A stretch of 33,681 nucleotides of DNA from an uncultured Clostridia bacterium (GCA_944392945.1 CALXYJ010000017.1:1-33681); one strand, 5' to 3'. Counted from the stretch's first letter, positions 24,600 to 33,528 are shown. Program-made: numbers and translations. The notes: generated by a model from the sequence alone, not told the origin.

Positions 24600-25268
24600 T
24601 TATAATTGTTCCATAGCTCTCTTTGCTGCTTCCATTTCTGCTGACTTTTTGGAAGTACCTACTCCTGTTGCTAGCTGTTTTCCATTACATCTTACTTCTG
24701 CCTCAAAAGTCTTATTATGATCAGGTCCATGTTCCTTTAAAATATTATACTCTATATTTACATTTCCTTTTTGTTGCAATTTTTCTTGCAAAACTGTTTT
24801 ATAATCTTTTAGACCAACATTTTGGCTAGCAATCTTAATATCATCTTTTAAATTAGAAATTATAAATTCTTTTGCTGGCTCTAATCCTCCATCTAAAAAT
24901 ATAGCAGCAATAACAGCTTCTACACTATCTGCTAATATAGCTTCATTCTTATTGCCGTTATTTGATAGTTCGCTTTTGCCTAAATATAAAAATTCTCCAA
25001 ATTTATGTTTTAATGCAACTTTGTATAAACTCTTCTCGCAAACCACACTTGCTCTAACTTTTGTCATTTCTCCTTCATTTAGATTATTATAATTAATATA
25101 TAGATAATTACTAGATACAAATTCTAATATACTATCACCTAAAAATTCTAATTTTTCATTACTCTGTACTTTTTTTTCATATGCATATGATGTATGTGTC
25201 AATGCCCTTTTTAATAATTCTTTATTTTTAAATATATATCCTATATTTTTTTCAAATTCTTCTATCAT
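24600..25268 (-). CDS. rnc: Ribonuclease III
   Basis: Double-strand-specific endoribonuclease for rRNA and mRNA processing. The signature NEKLEFLGDSILEF (about residues 37-50, with the metal-binding Glu41 and Asp45) and DSVEAVIAAIFLDGG of the catalytic domain are intact, followed by a dsRNA-binding domain (about 150-222, DYKTVLQEKLQQKG to GTSKKSAEMEAAKRAMEQL). Length 222 residues, usual. AGGGGGAAAA precedes the ATG. It heads the rnc/Elp3-like/yitT/ogg operon, whose genes are 13, 46 and -4 bases apart. Confidence 0.97.
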   Translation of the reverse strand: MIEEFEKNIGYIFKNKELLKRALTHTSYAYEKKVQSNEKLEFLGDSILEFVSSNYLYINYNNLNEGEMTKVRASVVCEKSLYKVALKHKFGEFLYLGKSELSNNGNKNEAILADSVEAVIAAIFLDGGLEPAKEFIISNLKDDIKIASQNVGLKDYKTVLQEKLQQKGNVNIEYNILKEHGPDHNKTFEAEVRCNGKQLATGVGTSKKSAEMEAAKRAMEQL

Positions 25269-25291
25269 AATTTTCCCCCTAGATATTATCT

Positions 25292-25319
25292 ATTATATAA
25301 CATTTTTTACTTTTTGCAA
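25292..25319 (-). promoter_or_regulatory. Candidate promoter of the rnc operon
   Basis: Minus strand TTGCAA (25319-25314), 16-base spacer, perfect TATAAT (25297-25292), about 23 bases before the rnc start. Confidence 0.6.
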
Positions 25320-25350
25320 GTCAAATACATCTCAATTTTTTTTATACAAC

Positions 25351-25381
25351 AAAAAAAGAAATTCATATGAATTTCTTTTTT
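25351..25381 (-). terminator. Terminator of the coiled-coil operon
   Basis: A palindrome centred at 25366-25367 (GAAATTCAT against ATGAATTTC, 25358-25375) flanked by A7 on the left and T6 on the right, so it could work both ways. It touches the stop codon of the coiled-coil gene. Confidence 0.85.
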
Positions 25382-26456
25382 ATCTACTTCCAGCATCTTG
25401 CAAATCATTTAATTTTTTTGCACTTTCTTGTATCGTAGTTTTTAATGTTTGTTTTACATTTTCTTTTGTATTTGATACTTTAGAACCAATTCCTTTTGCT
25501 ATATCTACAATTCCATTTTTTAGTTTTGTTCCTGTCTCTATTGCTGCCTTTATTCCACTATCTCTAGCTTCCTTAACAGTGCTTTTTGTATCTTTTATTT
25601 TAGCTTTTATTTTTTGACTATATTCTTTTCTTTTATTACTTAATTCAGTCTTTATATTTGGTATTTTATTATCTTTAATATCAACTGCTTTACTTGCAAT
25701 TTTATCTACAACTTCAGTTTTAAACTTCTTAGATTTATTAGTAAATCTAGCAACAATTTTTTGCCAAATTGTTTGCTTTTTAATTTTTGCTAATGATGTT
25801 TCTTTGCTTTCTAATAATTCTTCTAGTTTATCATCTCTTGACTCTTCTAACTTTTTAAATTCTTCTCTATTTTGTTTTAAGCCTTCTTTTATTTCTTTTT
25901 TATCTCCTATAGCTCCATCTAAAGCTTTCATATCTTGTAATGTTGGATCTTTACTTTTTAACTCTTTTAATTCCTCTGCTAATTTTGTTAATTTATCTGG
26001 ATCTGATGCACTAGCTCTTATTTCATCTTCCTTAGCTTTTACTGATCTCGTCCAATCTTTATATTCTTGCGTTGATCTTGTTTCTTTAATTCTTGAAGCT
26101 AATAGCTTTCTTTTAGTTATATTTTCCATTTCTAGGGACTGCCATTCGTTTCTATCATCAACTAAACCTTCATATGAAGCTTCATATTCCTGCATTGCAT
26201 TTTCTACAGCATCTTTATATTGTTCTATTGCTTGATGAGCCTCTTGTGCATTTTGTGAATATATTTTTGCTTGATTTTCTGCATATTGTTTTAAATCTCC
26301 CACTTTTGTAGTAATTGCTGATCTCTGTTTATTAAGAAATATAGCAGCTTTTATTAATTGAATTTTACTCTGTACAGCGACTAACTCGCCTAATAGTTCA
26401 GCTATATTTTTTTCTGTTGTTTCTTTTGGATTTAAATCTTCTCTTTCGTCCATCAT
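25380..26456 (-). CDS. Long coiled-coil protein of unknown function
   Basis: A 358-residue, very hydrophilic protein that I do not recognise. It has no cysteine, no signal peptide and no membrane segment. About residues 15-240 look like helical coiled coil (for example QKIQLIKAAIFLNKQ-like heptads, KLTKLAEELKELKSKD, EGLKQNREEFKKLEESRDDKLEELLESKE). After a short basic, aromatic stretch (TIWQKIVARFTNKSKKF, about 242-258), residues about 259-350 form Lys-rich amphipathic repeats (KIKDTKSTVKEARDSG, GIGSKVSNTKENVKQTL) resembling LEA or lipid-binding 11-mer helices. AAAGGAGG precedes the ATG. It follows the 55-residue gene by 12 bases and ends at a strong terminator. Confidence 0.8.
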   Translation of the reverse strand: MMDEREDLNPKETTEKNIAELLGELVAVQSKIQLIKAAIFLNKQRSAITTKVGDLKQYAENQAKIYSQNAQEAHQAIEQYKDAVENAMQEYEASYEGLVDDRNEWQSLEMENITKRKLLASRIKETRSTQEYKDWTRSVKAKEDEIRASASDPDKLTKLAEELKELKSKDPTLQDMKALDGAIGDKKEIKEGLKQNREEFKKLEESRDDKLEELLESKETSLAKIKKQTIWQKIVARFTNKSKKFKTEVVDKIASKAVDIKDNKIPNIKTELSNKRKEYSQKIKAKIKDTKSTVKEARDSGIKAAIETGTKLKNGIVDIAKGIGSKVSNTKENVKQTLKTTIQESAKKLNDLQDAGSR

Positions 26457-26468
26457 TATATCCTCCTT

Positions 26469-26636
26469 TTATTTTTCCTCTAAATCATCATTTATGTTCT
26501 TCTCTATCTCGTCTTTTATTCTTTTTTCTTCACTTTCTAAGCTTTCTAATAATTTTTCTAATTTATCGTTCTCTTTAATATCATCTAAATCATATATTTT
26601 TCCATCATGTACTATCCTACCTAATTTTCCTTCCAT
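26469..26636 (-). CDS. Small acidic protein, 55 residues, unknown
   Basis: A short gene whose likely start is the ATG at 26636, preceded by AAAGGGTGA; an in-frame start at 26705 would lie upstream of the promoter-proximal region and has no ribosome site. The product begins MEGKLGRIVHDGKIYDLDD, a small beta-like head, then a charged helix (KLEKLLESLESEEKRIKDEIEK) and an acidic tail. I do not recognise it. It is the first gene of a two-gene operon with the coiled-coil protein, so the two may work together, for example as partners through their helices. Confidence 0.7.
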   Translation of the reverse strand: MEGKLGRIVHDGKIYDLDDIKENDKLEKLLESLESEEKRIKDEIEKNINDDLEEK

Positions 26637-26670
26637 TATAATCACCCTTTTAACATAATATTTTAATTTT

Positions 26671-26699
26671 ATTATAACTATATTTAAATTTATTGTACA
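26671..26699 (-). promoter_or_regulatory. Candidate promoter of the coiled-coil operon
   Basis: Minus strand TGTACA (26699-26694, 4 of 6 matches to TTGACA), 17-base spacer, perfect TATAAT (26676-26671), about 34 bases before the start codon of the 55-residue gene. Confidence 0.55.
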
Positions 26700-26736
26700 T
26701 ATCATAATTATTACATTTATATTTTAATTTTATTAC

Positions 26737-26769
26737 AAAAAAAAGATACCATAATCTCATATGATATCT
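26737..26769 (-). terminator. Terminator after acpP
   Basis: Minus strand AGATATCATA pairs with TATGGTATCT (26769-26744, one G-U pair), followed by eight T (26744-26737). It isolates plsX-acpP from the coiled-coil operon. Confidence 0.85.
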
Positions 26770-26832
26770 TCAACATATTTTTATTAATGATTAAATTTAA
26801 AATTTAACCTTACCAATTTGGACTATACCAAA

Positions 26833-27072
26833 TTAAGCATTATCTTTAATATAATCAACAACGTCACTTACAGTAACGATTTTTTCAGCATCTTCATCAG
26901 GAATTTCCATATCGAATTCTTCCTCCAATGCCATAATTAATTCTACTATATCTAAAGAATCTGCTCCTAAGTCATCTATAAAAGATGCTTCCATTGTTAC
27001 AGATGTATCTGCAACGCCTAATTGATCTACTATTATTTTCTTTACTTTTTCAAATATTTCTTCTTGGTTCAT
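26833..27072 (-). CDS. acpP: Acyl carrier protein
   Basis: A 79-residue acyl carrier protein of fatty acid synthesis. The phosphopantetheine attachment serine is in [18 protein letters not shown], and the acidic helix following it, with [20 protein letters not shown], is typical. AGGAGGTG lies upstream, at a somewhat long distance of 13 bases from the ATG. It follows plsX by 70 bases, where a second promoter may let it be made in excess over PlsX; a terminator follows. Confidence 0.97.
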   Translation of the reverse strand: MNQEEIFEKVKKIIVDQLGVADTSVTMEASFIDDLGADSLDIVELIMALEEEFDMEIPDEDAEKIVTVSDVVDYIKDNA

Positions 27073-27117
27073 TTAACTATGTACACCTCCTCTCACATTT
27101 ATTTTTCTATTGACTAA

Positions 27118-27146
27118 ACAATAATATATTGCTAAAAAAAAGTCAA
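27118..27146 (-). promoter_or_regulatory. Possible separate promoter for acpP
   Basis: Minus strand TTGACT (27146-27141, overlapping the plsX stop), 17-base spacer, TATTGT (27123-27118). Moderate match only. Confidence 0.4.
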
Positions 27147-28183
27147 GCATTATTTTCTTTTTGTTTTAAAAATTCTTCTGTCATCTTCTCAACTGCCTTA
27201 TTTTCAACAAATTTTTCGGCTTGTATTATTGTATATTCAAATAATTTTTCATCACTACTTCCATGTGCTTTAACAACAGGTTTTTTTACCCCTAAAAACA
27301 ATGCTCCTCCATATATTTTATAATCCATTGTTTTAGCAAATCTATTTATAGCAGGTAAACAAGTAATACTTCCTAATTTTGATAATATATTACGTTTTAA
27401 ACTATCACTTAAAGATACTTTTACTAGTCTTCCAACTCCTTCTGTTGTTTTTAAAAATATATTGCCTGTAAATCCATCTGTTATAATAGCATGAACTTTA
27501 CCAGAAAAAGCATCCCTGCCTTCTATATTACCTATAAAATTAATTCCTAATTCTTCTGACTTTTCTTTTAACAATTCATATGATTCTCTTGTTAATTCAT
27601 TTCCCTTTGTCTCTTCTGTTCCAATATTTAATAAGCCTATTGCTGGTCTTTCTATTCCAAAAGTATTGCGTAAATATATTGTTGCCATTTGGGCAAATTG
27701 TAATAAATTTATTGGCTTACAATTTGTATTAGAACCACAATCCATTAATAATAATTGACTTTTATGTGCTGGTAATATTCCTGCCAATGCTGGCCTATCT
27801 ATTCCTTTTATTCTTCCTACAAGTAAAGTTGCTCCTGTTAGAAGAGCTCCAGAATTACCTGCAGAAATAAATACATCACCTTTTCCTTCTTTTAATAAAT
27901 TAAAGCCAACTACCATTGATGAATCTTTTTTATGCTTTATTGCAAGAGTAGGAGTATCTTCCATCTCTATTGTTTCTGTAGCATTATAAATTTTTAATTT
28001 TGGAGAAATATCAGAAATCTTTTCTTTATTAAATAATTCCTTTACTCTACTATTAATTACTTCTTCTTTTCCAATTAATAATATTTCTGTTGTTTTACCT
28101 ATTTCATTAACTGCTTTTACAGCTCCTTTTATATTGGCATCTGGTGCATTATCTCCGCCCATTGCATCTAGCAGTATAACCAT
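27143..28183 (-). CDS. plsX: Phosphate acyltransferase PlsX
   Basis: Makes acyl-phosphate from acyl-ACP, the entry step to phosphatidic acid in Bacillota; a peripheral membrane enzyme. VILLDAMGGDNAPDANIKGAV at the start, the STGNSGALLTG-like stretch (FISAGNSGALLTGATLLVGRIKGIDRPALA) and GFVGNI-type GFTGNIFLKTTEGV are diagnostic. The ATG at 28183 follows TTGGAGG; an in-frame TTG at 28198 is part of that site. Length 346 residues. It is grouped with acpP, whose product is its acyl donor. Confidence 0.96.
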   Translation of the reverse strand: MVILLDAMGGDNAPDANIKGAVKAVNEIGKTTEILLIGKEEVINSRVKELFNKEKISDISPKLKIYNATETIEMEDTPTLAIKHKKDSSMVVGFNLLKEGKGDVFISAGNSGALLTGATLLVGRIKGIDRPALAGILPAHKSQLLLMDCGSNTNCKPINLLQFAQMATIYLRNTFGIERPAIGLLNIGTEETKGNELTRESYELLKEKSEELGINFIGNIEGRDAFSGKVHAIITDGFTGNIFLKTTEGVGRLVKVSLSDSLKRNILSKLGSITCLPAINRFAKTMDYKIYGGALFLGVKKPVVKAHGSSDEKLFEYTIIQAEKFVENKAVEKMTEEFLKQKENNA

Positions 28184-28233
28184 CTTTCTTTCCTCCAATT
28201 TATGAATTTCGACTTATTCATTTTATTATTTCT

Positions 28234-28262
28234 TTATTAAAAAAGCAATACCTTTTGACCAA
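28234..28262 (-). promoter_or_regulatory. Candidate promoter of plsX
   Basis: Minus strand TTGGTC (28262-28257), 17-base spacer, TAATAA (28239-28234). An alternative, TTGCTT (28248-28243) with TAAAAT (28225-28220), also has 17-base spacing; I cannot decide between them. Confidence 0.45.
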
Positions 28263-28309
28263 ATAGTTTAGTTTTATACTATTCTTATTCATGAATTCTT
28301 TATATATTC

Positions 28310-28348
28310 AAAAAGGAAGTGCTTTTTGAACTTAAGCACTTCCTTTTT
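28310..28348 (-). terminator. Terminator of the str operon after tuf
   Basis: A 15-bp perfect stem, AAAAAGGAAGTGCTT (28310-28324) and AAGCACTTCCTTTTT (28334-28348), loop of 9. On the minus strand the stem ends in TTTTT. It lies 92 bases after the tuf stop. Confidence 0.9.
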
Positions 28349-28439
28349 TATTGGTTTTACCAATTATAATTGTGAAAATTTAATAATGAATTTTTATCAC
28401 AATAAATTTTATATAATAGTTTAACCATTTTATAAAATA

Positions 28440-29642
28440 TTACTCGATTATTTTAGCTACAACTCCTGAACCAACTGTTCTTCCACCTTCACGGATAGCG
28501 AATCTTAATCCTTCTTCCATAGCGATTGGTGTAATTAGTTCGATTGTCATATCTACGTTATCTCCTGGCATAACCATTTCTGTTCCAGCAGGTAATTCGA
28601 TAACACCTGTAACGTCTGTTGTTCTGAAATAGAATTGTGGTCTATATCCATTGAAGAATGGTGTATGTCTTCCACCTTCTTCTTTTGTTAATACATAAAC
28701 TTGTGCTGTGAATTTTGTATGTGGATGAATTGTTCCTGGTTTAGCTAATACTTGTCCTCTTTCGATATCTGTTCTTTGGATACCTCTTAAAAGAACACCA
28801 ATATTGTCTCCAGCTTCTGCTTGGTCTAATAATTTTCTGAACATTTCTACACCAGTAACAACTGATTTTTTCTTTTCTGTTGATAAACCAACGATTTCAA
28901 CTTCGTCAGAAACTTTAACTTCTCCTCTTTCTACTCTACCTGTAGCAACTGTTCCTCTACCAGTAATAGAGAATATATCTTCTATTGGCATTAAGAATGG
29001 TTGATCTACTGGTCTGTCTGGTGTTGGGATATAGCTATCAACAGCATCCATTAATTCTTTTATTGGTTGATATACTGGATCATTAGGATCTTTTGATGTA
29101 CTTTCTAGTACTTTTAAAGATGATCCTTTTATAACTGGAACATCGTCTCCTGGGAAACCATATTCTGTTAATAGATCTCTAACTTCCATTTCTACTAAAT
29201 CTAATAATTCTGGGTCATCTACCATATCACATTTATTTAAGTAAACAACGATATATTTAACACCAACTTGTCTTGCAAGTAAGATGTGCTCTCTTGTTTG
29301 TGGCATTGGTCCATCAGCTGCAGAAACAACTAAGATAGCACCATCCATTTGAGCAGCACCTGTAATCATGTTCTTTACGTAGTCTGCGTGTCCTGGGCAG
29401 TCAACATGTGCATAGTGTCTGTTTTCTGTTTCATATTCAACGTGAGCTGTATTAATTGTAATTCCTCTTGCTTTTTCTTCTGGAGCACTATCGATAGCAT
29501 CATATGCTTCATAGTTAGCTCTTCCTAATAATGATAAATATTTTGTAATAGCTGCTGTTGTTGTTGTTTTACCATGGTCAACGTGTCCGATTGTACCAAT
29601 GTTAACGTGTGGCTTTGTTCTTTGAAATTTCTCTTTAGCCAT
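28440..29642 (-). CDS. tuf: Elongation factor Tu
   Basis: EF-Tu, the GTPase delivering aminoacyl-tRNA to the ribosome. [15 protein letters not shown] is the P-loop, [25 protein letters not shown] the G3 region, and [10 protein letters not shown] the G4 motif. Domains 2 and 3 are complete ([25 protein letters not shown] earlier, and the final [19 protein letters not shown]). Length 400 residues, as usual. AAAGGAGG precedes the ATG. It ends the rpsL-rpsG-fusA-tuf operon, with a possible extra promoter in the 124-base gap after fusA. Confidence 0.98.
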   Translation of the reverse strand: MAKEKFQRTKPHVNIGTIGHVDHGKTTTTAAITKYLSLLGRANYEAYDAIDSAPEEKARGITINTAHVEYETENRHYAHVDCPGHADYVKNMITGAAQMDGAILVVSAADGPMPQTREHILLARQVGVKYIVVYLNKCDMVDDPELLDLVEMEVRDLLTEYGFPGDDVPVIKGSSLKVLESTSKDPNDPVYQPIKELMDAVDSYIPTPDRPVDQPFLMPIEDIFSITGRGTVATGRVERGEVKVSDEVEIVGLSTEKKKSVVTGVEMFRKLLDQAEAGDNIGVLLRGIQRTDIERGQVLAKPGTIHPHTKFTAQVYVLTKEEGGRHTPFFNGYRPQFYFRTTDVTGVIELPAGTEMVMPGDNVDMTIELITPIAMEEGLRFAIREGGRTVGSGVVAKIIE

Positions 29643-29722
29643 TTTTATTCCTCCTTTAATTTTTTTGAGATCTGTTATCTCTATATTTTATTTTCTTTTT
29701 GACGCATTTATTTTCGGTCTTC

Positions 29723-29751
29723 ATTTTATACTATAATCTTTAAAAAATCAA
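29723..29751 (-). promoter_or_regulatory. Possible internal promoter of tuf
   Basis: Minus strand TTGATT (29751-29746), 17-base spacer, TAAAAT (29728-29723), in the gap between fusA and tuf. Independent tuf transcription would fit the high demand for EF-Tu. Confidence 0.5.
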
Positions 29752-29766
29752 GTATATAACTAAATA

Positions 29767-31851
29767 TTATTCGCTTTTCTTTCCTCTAGTAGCTACAATT
29801 TGTTCTAATACAGATTTTGGTACTTCTTCATAATGTGATGGTTCCATAGAATATGTTCCTCTACCTTGTGTTTTTGAACGTAAATCTGTAGCGTATCCAA
29901 ACATTTCTGATAATGGAATAAATGCACGAATTTCTTGCATTCCATCATTTCCTTCCATTCCTTCCATTCTTCCACGTCTAGAGTTTACATCTCCTATAAC
30001 ATCTCCCATATATTCTTCTGGAACTGTTATTTCTACTTTCATTATAGGTTCTAGTATAACAACACCTGATTGTTTACATCCTTCTTTAAATGCCATAGAT
30101 GCTGCTATTTTGAAAGCCATTTCTGAAGAGTCAACTTCATGGTAAGATCCATCTACTAATGTAGCTTTAAAGTCTATAACTGGGTATCCAGCTAAATATC
30201 CGCCCTCTGCAGCTTCTCTTAGACCTTGTTCAATTGGTTTGATATATTCCTTAGGAACAACACCACCAACGATTTTGCTTTCAAATTCAATTCCTTTTCC
30301 TGGCTCTAATGGTTCCATTTCAAACCAAACATCACCATATTGTCCTTTACCACCAGATTGACGAATGAATTTACCTTGAACTCTAACCTTTTTCTTAATT
30401 GTTTCTTTGTAAGCAACTTGTGGTTTACCTACATTACATTCAACCTTAAATTCTCTTTTTAATCTATCTACGATAATTTCAAGATGTAATTCACCCATAC
30501 CAGCGATAATTGTTTGTCCTGTTTCTTGATTTGTATATGTCTTAAATGTTGGATCTTCTTCTGCTAATTTTGATAATGCTATACCCATTTTTTCTTGTGC
30601 TACTTTATCTTTTGGTTCAATAGCAATATCTATAACAGGTTCTGGGAATTCCATTGATTCTAATATTACTGGATGATCCATATCACATAAAGTATCTCCA
30701 GTTGTAACTTCTTTTAATCCAACTGCTGCTGCTATATCTCCAGCATATACTTTATCTATATCTTCTCTGTGATTAGAATGCATTTGTAATATTCTTCCGA
30801 TTCTTTCTTTCTTATCTTTATTTGAGTTTAAAACTGTTGAACCAGACTCTAATGTTCCAGAATATACTCTGAAGAAACATAATTTTCCAACAAATGGGTC
30901 TGTAGCAATCTTGAATGCTAATGCTGCAAATGGTTCATTATCATCAGTTTTTCTTTCAACTTCATTACCATCTAAATCAACACCTTTAATGTGTGGTATA
31001 TCTAATGGTGATGGCATATAATCAACTATTGCATTTAATAATTCTTGAACACCTTTGTTTTTATATGAAGAACCACATGTTACTGGAACTATTGTGTTAG
31101 CAATTGTTCCTGCACGTAAACCTCTCTTGATTTCTTCATCTGTTAATGTTTCTCCATCTAGGTATTTCATCATTAATTCTTCATCTTGTTCAGCAACTGC
31201 TTCTATCATTTTATCATGATATTCTTGAGCTAAATCTTTCATATCTTCAGGAATATCTGTCTCTTCTATTTCTCTTCCTAAATCATCTTTATGAATGAAA
31301 GCTCTCATTTTTATTAAATCTACTATACCTTTGAATTGATCTTCTGCTCCAATTGGTAATTGAATTGGAACAGCATTTGCTTTTAATCTATTTTTTAATT
31401 GGTCAACACAAAGCATAAAATTAGCTCCTGTGATGTCCATTTTATTAACATATACCATTCTTGGTACTTGATATTTATCAGCTTGTCTCCAAACTGTTTC
31501 TGTTTGTGGTTGAACTCCACCTTTTGCAGCAAGTACTGTAACTGCACCATCTAAAACTCTTAAAGATCTTTGAACTTCTACTGTAAAGTCAACGTGTCCT
31601 GGTGTATCAATAATATTTATTCTGTTATTGTTCCAGAAACAAGTTGTAGCAGCAGATGTAATTGTTATACCTCTTTCTTGTTCTTGCTCCATCCAGTCCA
31701 TTGTTGCTGCACCTTCATGAACTTCTCCTATTTTATGAGTTTTTCCTGTATAGAAAAGTATTCTCTCTGTTGTTGTTGTTTTACCAGCATCAATGTGAGC
31801 CATAATTCCTATATTTCTTGTTCTCTCTAATGGATATGCTCTTCCTGCCAA
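29767..31851 (-). CDS. fusA: Elongation factor G
   Basis: EF-G, the translocation GTPase. [21 protein letters not shown] is the P-loop; [23 protein letters not shown] and [10 protein letters not shown] are G3 and G4. Domains II-V follow ([65 protein letters not shown]). Length 694 residues, standard. The start codon is TTG at 31851, with GAGGAGGAAATAAAG before it; this is notable for such a highly expressed gene. It follows rpsG by 39 bases. Confidence 0.98.
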   Translation of the reverse strand: MAGRAYPLERTRNIGIMAHIDAGKTTTTERILFYTGKTHKIGEVHEGAATMDWMEQEQERGITITSAATTCFWNNNRINIIDTPGHVDFTVEVQRSLRVLDGAVTVLAAKGGVQPQTETVWRQADKYQVPRMVYVNKMDITGANFMLCVDQLKNRLKANAVPIQLPIGAEDQFKGIVDLIKMRAFIHKDDLGREIEETDIPEDMKDLAQEYHDKMIEAVAEQDEELMMKYLDGETLTDEEIKRGLRAGTIANTIVPVTCGSSYKNKGVQELLNAIVDYMPSPLDIPHIKGVDLDGNEVERKTDDNEPFAALAFKIATDPFVGKLCFFRVYSGTLESGSTVLNSNKDKKERIGRILQMHSNHREDIDKVYAGDIAAAVGLKEVTTGDTLCDMDHPVILESMEFPEPVIDIAIEPKDKVAQEKMGIALSKLAEEDPTFKTYTNQETGQTIIAGMGELHLEIIVDRLKREFKVECNVGKPQVAYKETIKKKVRVQGKFIRQSGGKGQYGDVWFEMEPLEPGKGIEFESKIVGGVVPKEYIKPIEQGLREAAEGGYLAGYPVIDFKATLVDGSYHEVDSSEMAFKIAASMAFKEGCKQSGVVILEPIMKVEITVPEEYMGDVIGDVNSRRGRMEGMEGNDGMQEIRAFIPLSEMFGYATDLRSKTQGRGTYSMEPSHYEEVPKSVLEQIVATRGKKSE

Positions 31852-31890
31852 CTTTATTTCCTCCTCTCATGTTAATACAATTTTATAGTA

Positions 31891-32361
31891 TTACCATTTA
31901 TAATGTGCAAATGCTTTATTAGCTTCTGCCATTCTATGTGTATCTTCTTTCTTCTTAAATGCTCCACCGTTTCCGTTTATAGCATCTATAATTTCTCCGG
32001 CTAATTTTTCTGCCATTGTTTTTTCATGTCTTGTTCTTGCATATCTAACTAACCATCTTAAACCTAAAGTTTGTCTTCTTTCTGGTCTTATTTCTAGTGG
32101 AACTTGATATGTAGCTCCACCAACTCTTCTAGCTTTAACTTCAAGAACAGGCATAATGTTATTTAATGCTTCTTCAAAAACTTCTAGTGGATCTCTTTGC
32201 TCTTTTTCTTTTATGATATCAAACGCACCATAAACTATTTTTTGAGCAACTGATTTTTTACCATTTAGCATAATATTATTTACAAGTTTTGTAACAACTT
32301 TACTATTATATACTGGATCTGGTAAAACTTCTCTTTTTGCTATAAATCCTTTTCTTGGCAC
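31891..32361 (-). CDS. rpsG: 30S ribosomal protein S7
   Basis: Primary 16S rRNA-binding protein of the small-subunit head. [39 protein letters not shown], and [33 protein letters not shown] are diagnostic. Length 156 residues. The start is GTG at 32361 with AAGGAGG upstream. The 145-base gap after rpsL is longer than usual and carries several hairpins, which could be a target for S7 autoregulation as known between S12 and S7 in E. coli. Confidence 0.98.
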   Translation of the reverse strand: MPRKGFIAKREVLPDPVYNSKVVTKLVNNIMLNGKKSVAQKIVYGAFDIIKEKEQRDPLEVFEEALNNIMPVLEVKARRVGGATYQVPLEIRPERRQTLGLRWLVRYARTRHEKTMAEKLAGEIIDAINGNGGAFKKKEDTHRMAEANKAFAHYKW

Positions 32362-32387
32362 TATTCTTCCCTCCTTAAATATATTTT

Positions 32388-32488
32388 GATACTAATTTAG
32401 TATCTAGGTACTCTGAAAAGTTTTTCTTTTCCGTATAGTGCTATATATTCTAAATTTAAGTACCTTAAATTAGTAATTATTAGCACTA
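32388..32488 (-). promoter_or_regulatory. Structured intercistronic region between rpsL and rpsG
   Basis: Read on the minus strand, three hairpins follow each other: an outer TAGTGCTA/TAGCACTA stem (32481-32488 with 32436-32443) that encloses a perfect AATTTAAG/CTTAAATT stem (32453-32460 with 32464-32471); then GAAAAG/CTTTTC (32415-32420 with 32426-32431); then the palindrome GATACTAA/TTAGTATC (32388-32404). The rpsG ribosome site comes directly after. Confidence 0.6.
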
Positions 32489-32506
32489 GTTTAATTTTAC
32501 CTAATT

Positions 32507-32920
32507 TTATTTTTTAGGTCTTTTTGCTCCGTATTTTGATCTACCTTGCATTCTGTCTTTAACACCTGCTGTATCTAATGTTCCTCTAATAATATGATAT
32601 CTAACACCTGGAAGGTCTTTAACTCTTCCTCCTCTTATTAGAACAACACTATGTTCTTGTAAGTTATGTCCTATTCCTGGGATATAAGATGTTACTTCAT
32701 AACCATTAGAAAGTCTAACTCTGGCAACTTTTCTTAATGCTGAATTAGGTTTCTTTGGTGTTACAGTTTTAACTACTGTACAAACTCCTCTTTTTTGTGG
32801 TGCTCTATGGTTTGTTGTTCTATTTTTCTTAGAATTATAACCATGTTGCAAAGCTGGAGCTGTTGATTTTGTAATTGATGTTTTTCTTCCTTTTCTTACT
32901 AATTGATTAATTGTTGGCAC
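32507..32920 (-). CDS. rpsL: 30S ribosomal protein S12
   Basis: Decoding-centre protein S12. [35 protein letters not shown] and [26 protein letters not shown] are diagnostic. The lysines at the two classical streptomycin-resistance sites (PKKPNS and RVKDLPG) are unchanged. At 137 residues it has the short insertion common in Bacillota (about residues 27-40). Start GTG at 32920, preceded by AGGAGGTG. First gene of the str operon, driven by a strong promoter; rpoB/rpoC are not immediately upstream. Confidence 0.98.
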   Translation of the reverse strand: MPTINQLVRKGRKTSITKSTAPALQHGYNSKKNRTTNHRAPQKRGVCTVVKTVTPKKPNSALRKVARVRLSNGYEVTSYIPGIGHNLQEHSVVLIRGGRVKDLPGVRYHIIRGTLDTAGVKDRMQGRSKYGAKRPKK

Positions 32921-32981
32921 TTAAATTTCACCTCCTATTATTATATGTAGCCTATTTGTGCATAATACACTAGCGTGAACT

Positions 32982-33010
32982 ATTTTATCATCAAAATATG
33001 ATGATGTCAA
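32982..33010 (-). promoter_or_regulatory. Sigma-A promoter of the str operon
   Basis: Minus strand perfect TTGACA (33010-33005), 17-base spacer, TAAAAT (32987-32982), giving a leader of about 55 bases before rpsL. Confidence 0.85.
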
Positions 33011-33025
33011 TATTTTAGACATCAT
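32987..33025. promoter_or_regulatory. Overlapping dyads on the str promoter, candidate operator
   Basis: ATCATCA (32987-32993) and TGATGAT (32999-33005) form a dyad filling the spacer between -35 and -10; ATGATGTC (33001-33008) and GACATCAT (33018-33025) form a second dyad across the -35. They share bases 33001-33005. Both lie upstream of the expected transcript start, so they would act as DNA sites. Confidence 0.5.
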
Positions 33026-33123
33026 TTAATTCTTTTTTCTACAAATTCATTTTCCTTGATAGCTTTTATAAATAATTTATGTTACTTATATTATTTCTAA
33101 ATTATTTAGCATATTTTACACAT

Positions 33124-33149
33124 GGAAAAAGCGACGCAGGATGCGTCGC
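33124..33149 (-). terminator. Terminator of the right-edge membrane gene
   Basis: GCGACGCA (33131-33138), loop GGA, TGCGTCGC (33142-33149), extendable by two A-T pairs, followed on the minus strand by TTTTTCC. The stem is strikingly GC-rich for this genome. Confidence 0.92.
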
Positions 33150-33195
33150 TTCTTCGGTCATGTTAACAAGTTACTTATTTACTTTTTTGTAGATT

Positions 33196-33528
33196 TCACG
33201 GATTTTTAGAGCTACTCCTGCGAGGAGGAAGATCTTCAAAATCATCTTCATCTTCATCGTCCCATGTCCGGGTATATCTCGGTCGTTTGCCCCACGCTGT
33301 TTTGGCAATGATACCAATTACGATACCTAGCAGGAGCCAAGCAATATCACGCCATCCTGGTTTTAACACACCTGTCACACTTTTAGCACCAGATCCCAGC
33401 CAGTCCCAGAGTTTAAGCATATTAATTTCGACAGCTCCTGAGACTATCAGTACGATGAAGAGCAAAATTGCAATGACCACTACCACCCACTTTGTTACAC
33501 TCTTTCTCCGCATTCTTCTTCTTGCCAT
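33196..33528 (-). CDS. Small two-TM membrane protein, high-GC orphan gene
   Basis: A 110-residue protein I do not recognise. A basic N terminus (MARRRMRRKSVTK) leads to a membrane segment (about residues 14-33), a loop (VEINMLKLWDWLGSGAKSVTGVLKPGWRD), a second membrane segment (about 61-76, IAWLLLGIVIGIIAKTAW), and a polar tail with an acidic cluster WDDEDEDDFEDLPP followed by RRSSSKNP. By the positive-inside rule both ends face the cytoplasm. AGGAGGTC precedes the ATG; a consensus promoter and a GC-rich terminator enclose the gene. A 60-base sample (33241-33300) holds 31 G or C, about double that of its neighbours, suggesting acquisition from elsewhere. Confidence 0.82.
   Translation of the reverse strand: MARRRMRRKSVTKWVVVVIAILLFIVLIVSGAVEINMLKLWDWLGSGAKSVTGVLKPGWRDIAWLLLGIVIGIIAKTAWGKRPRYTRTWDDEDEDDFEDLPPRRSSSKNP

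Noticed and set aside
26637..26705. A longer version of the 55-residue protein starting at 26705
   Set aside because: The extension would begin upstream of the predicted transcript start, has no ribosome site, and reads as hydrophobic AT-rich noise.
29667..29681. GAGAT/ATCTC hairpin before the tuf ribosome site
   Set aside because: Only five pairs and followed by no T run on the minus strand; too weak to call a terminator or regulator.
32397..32412. A FapR-like operator (TTAGTATCTAGGTACT) in the rpsG leader
   Set aside because: Only a partial match, and the site lies within a ribosomal protein operon and inside a larger hairpin array; most likely coincidence.
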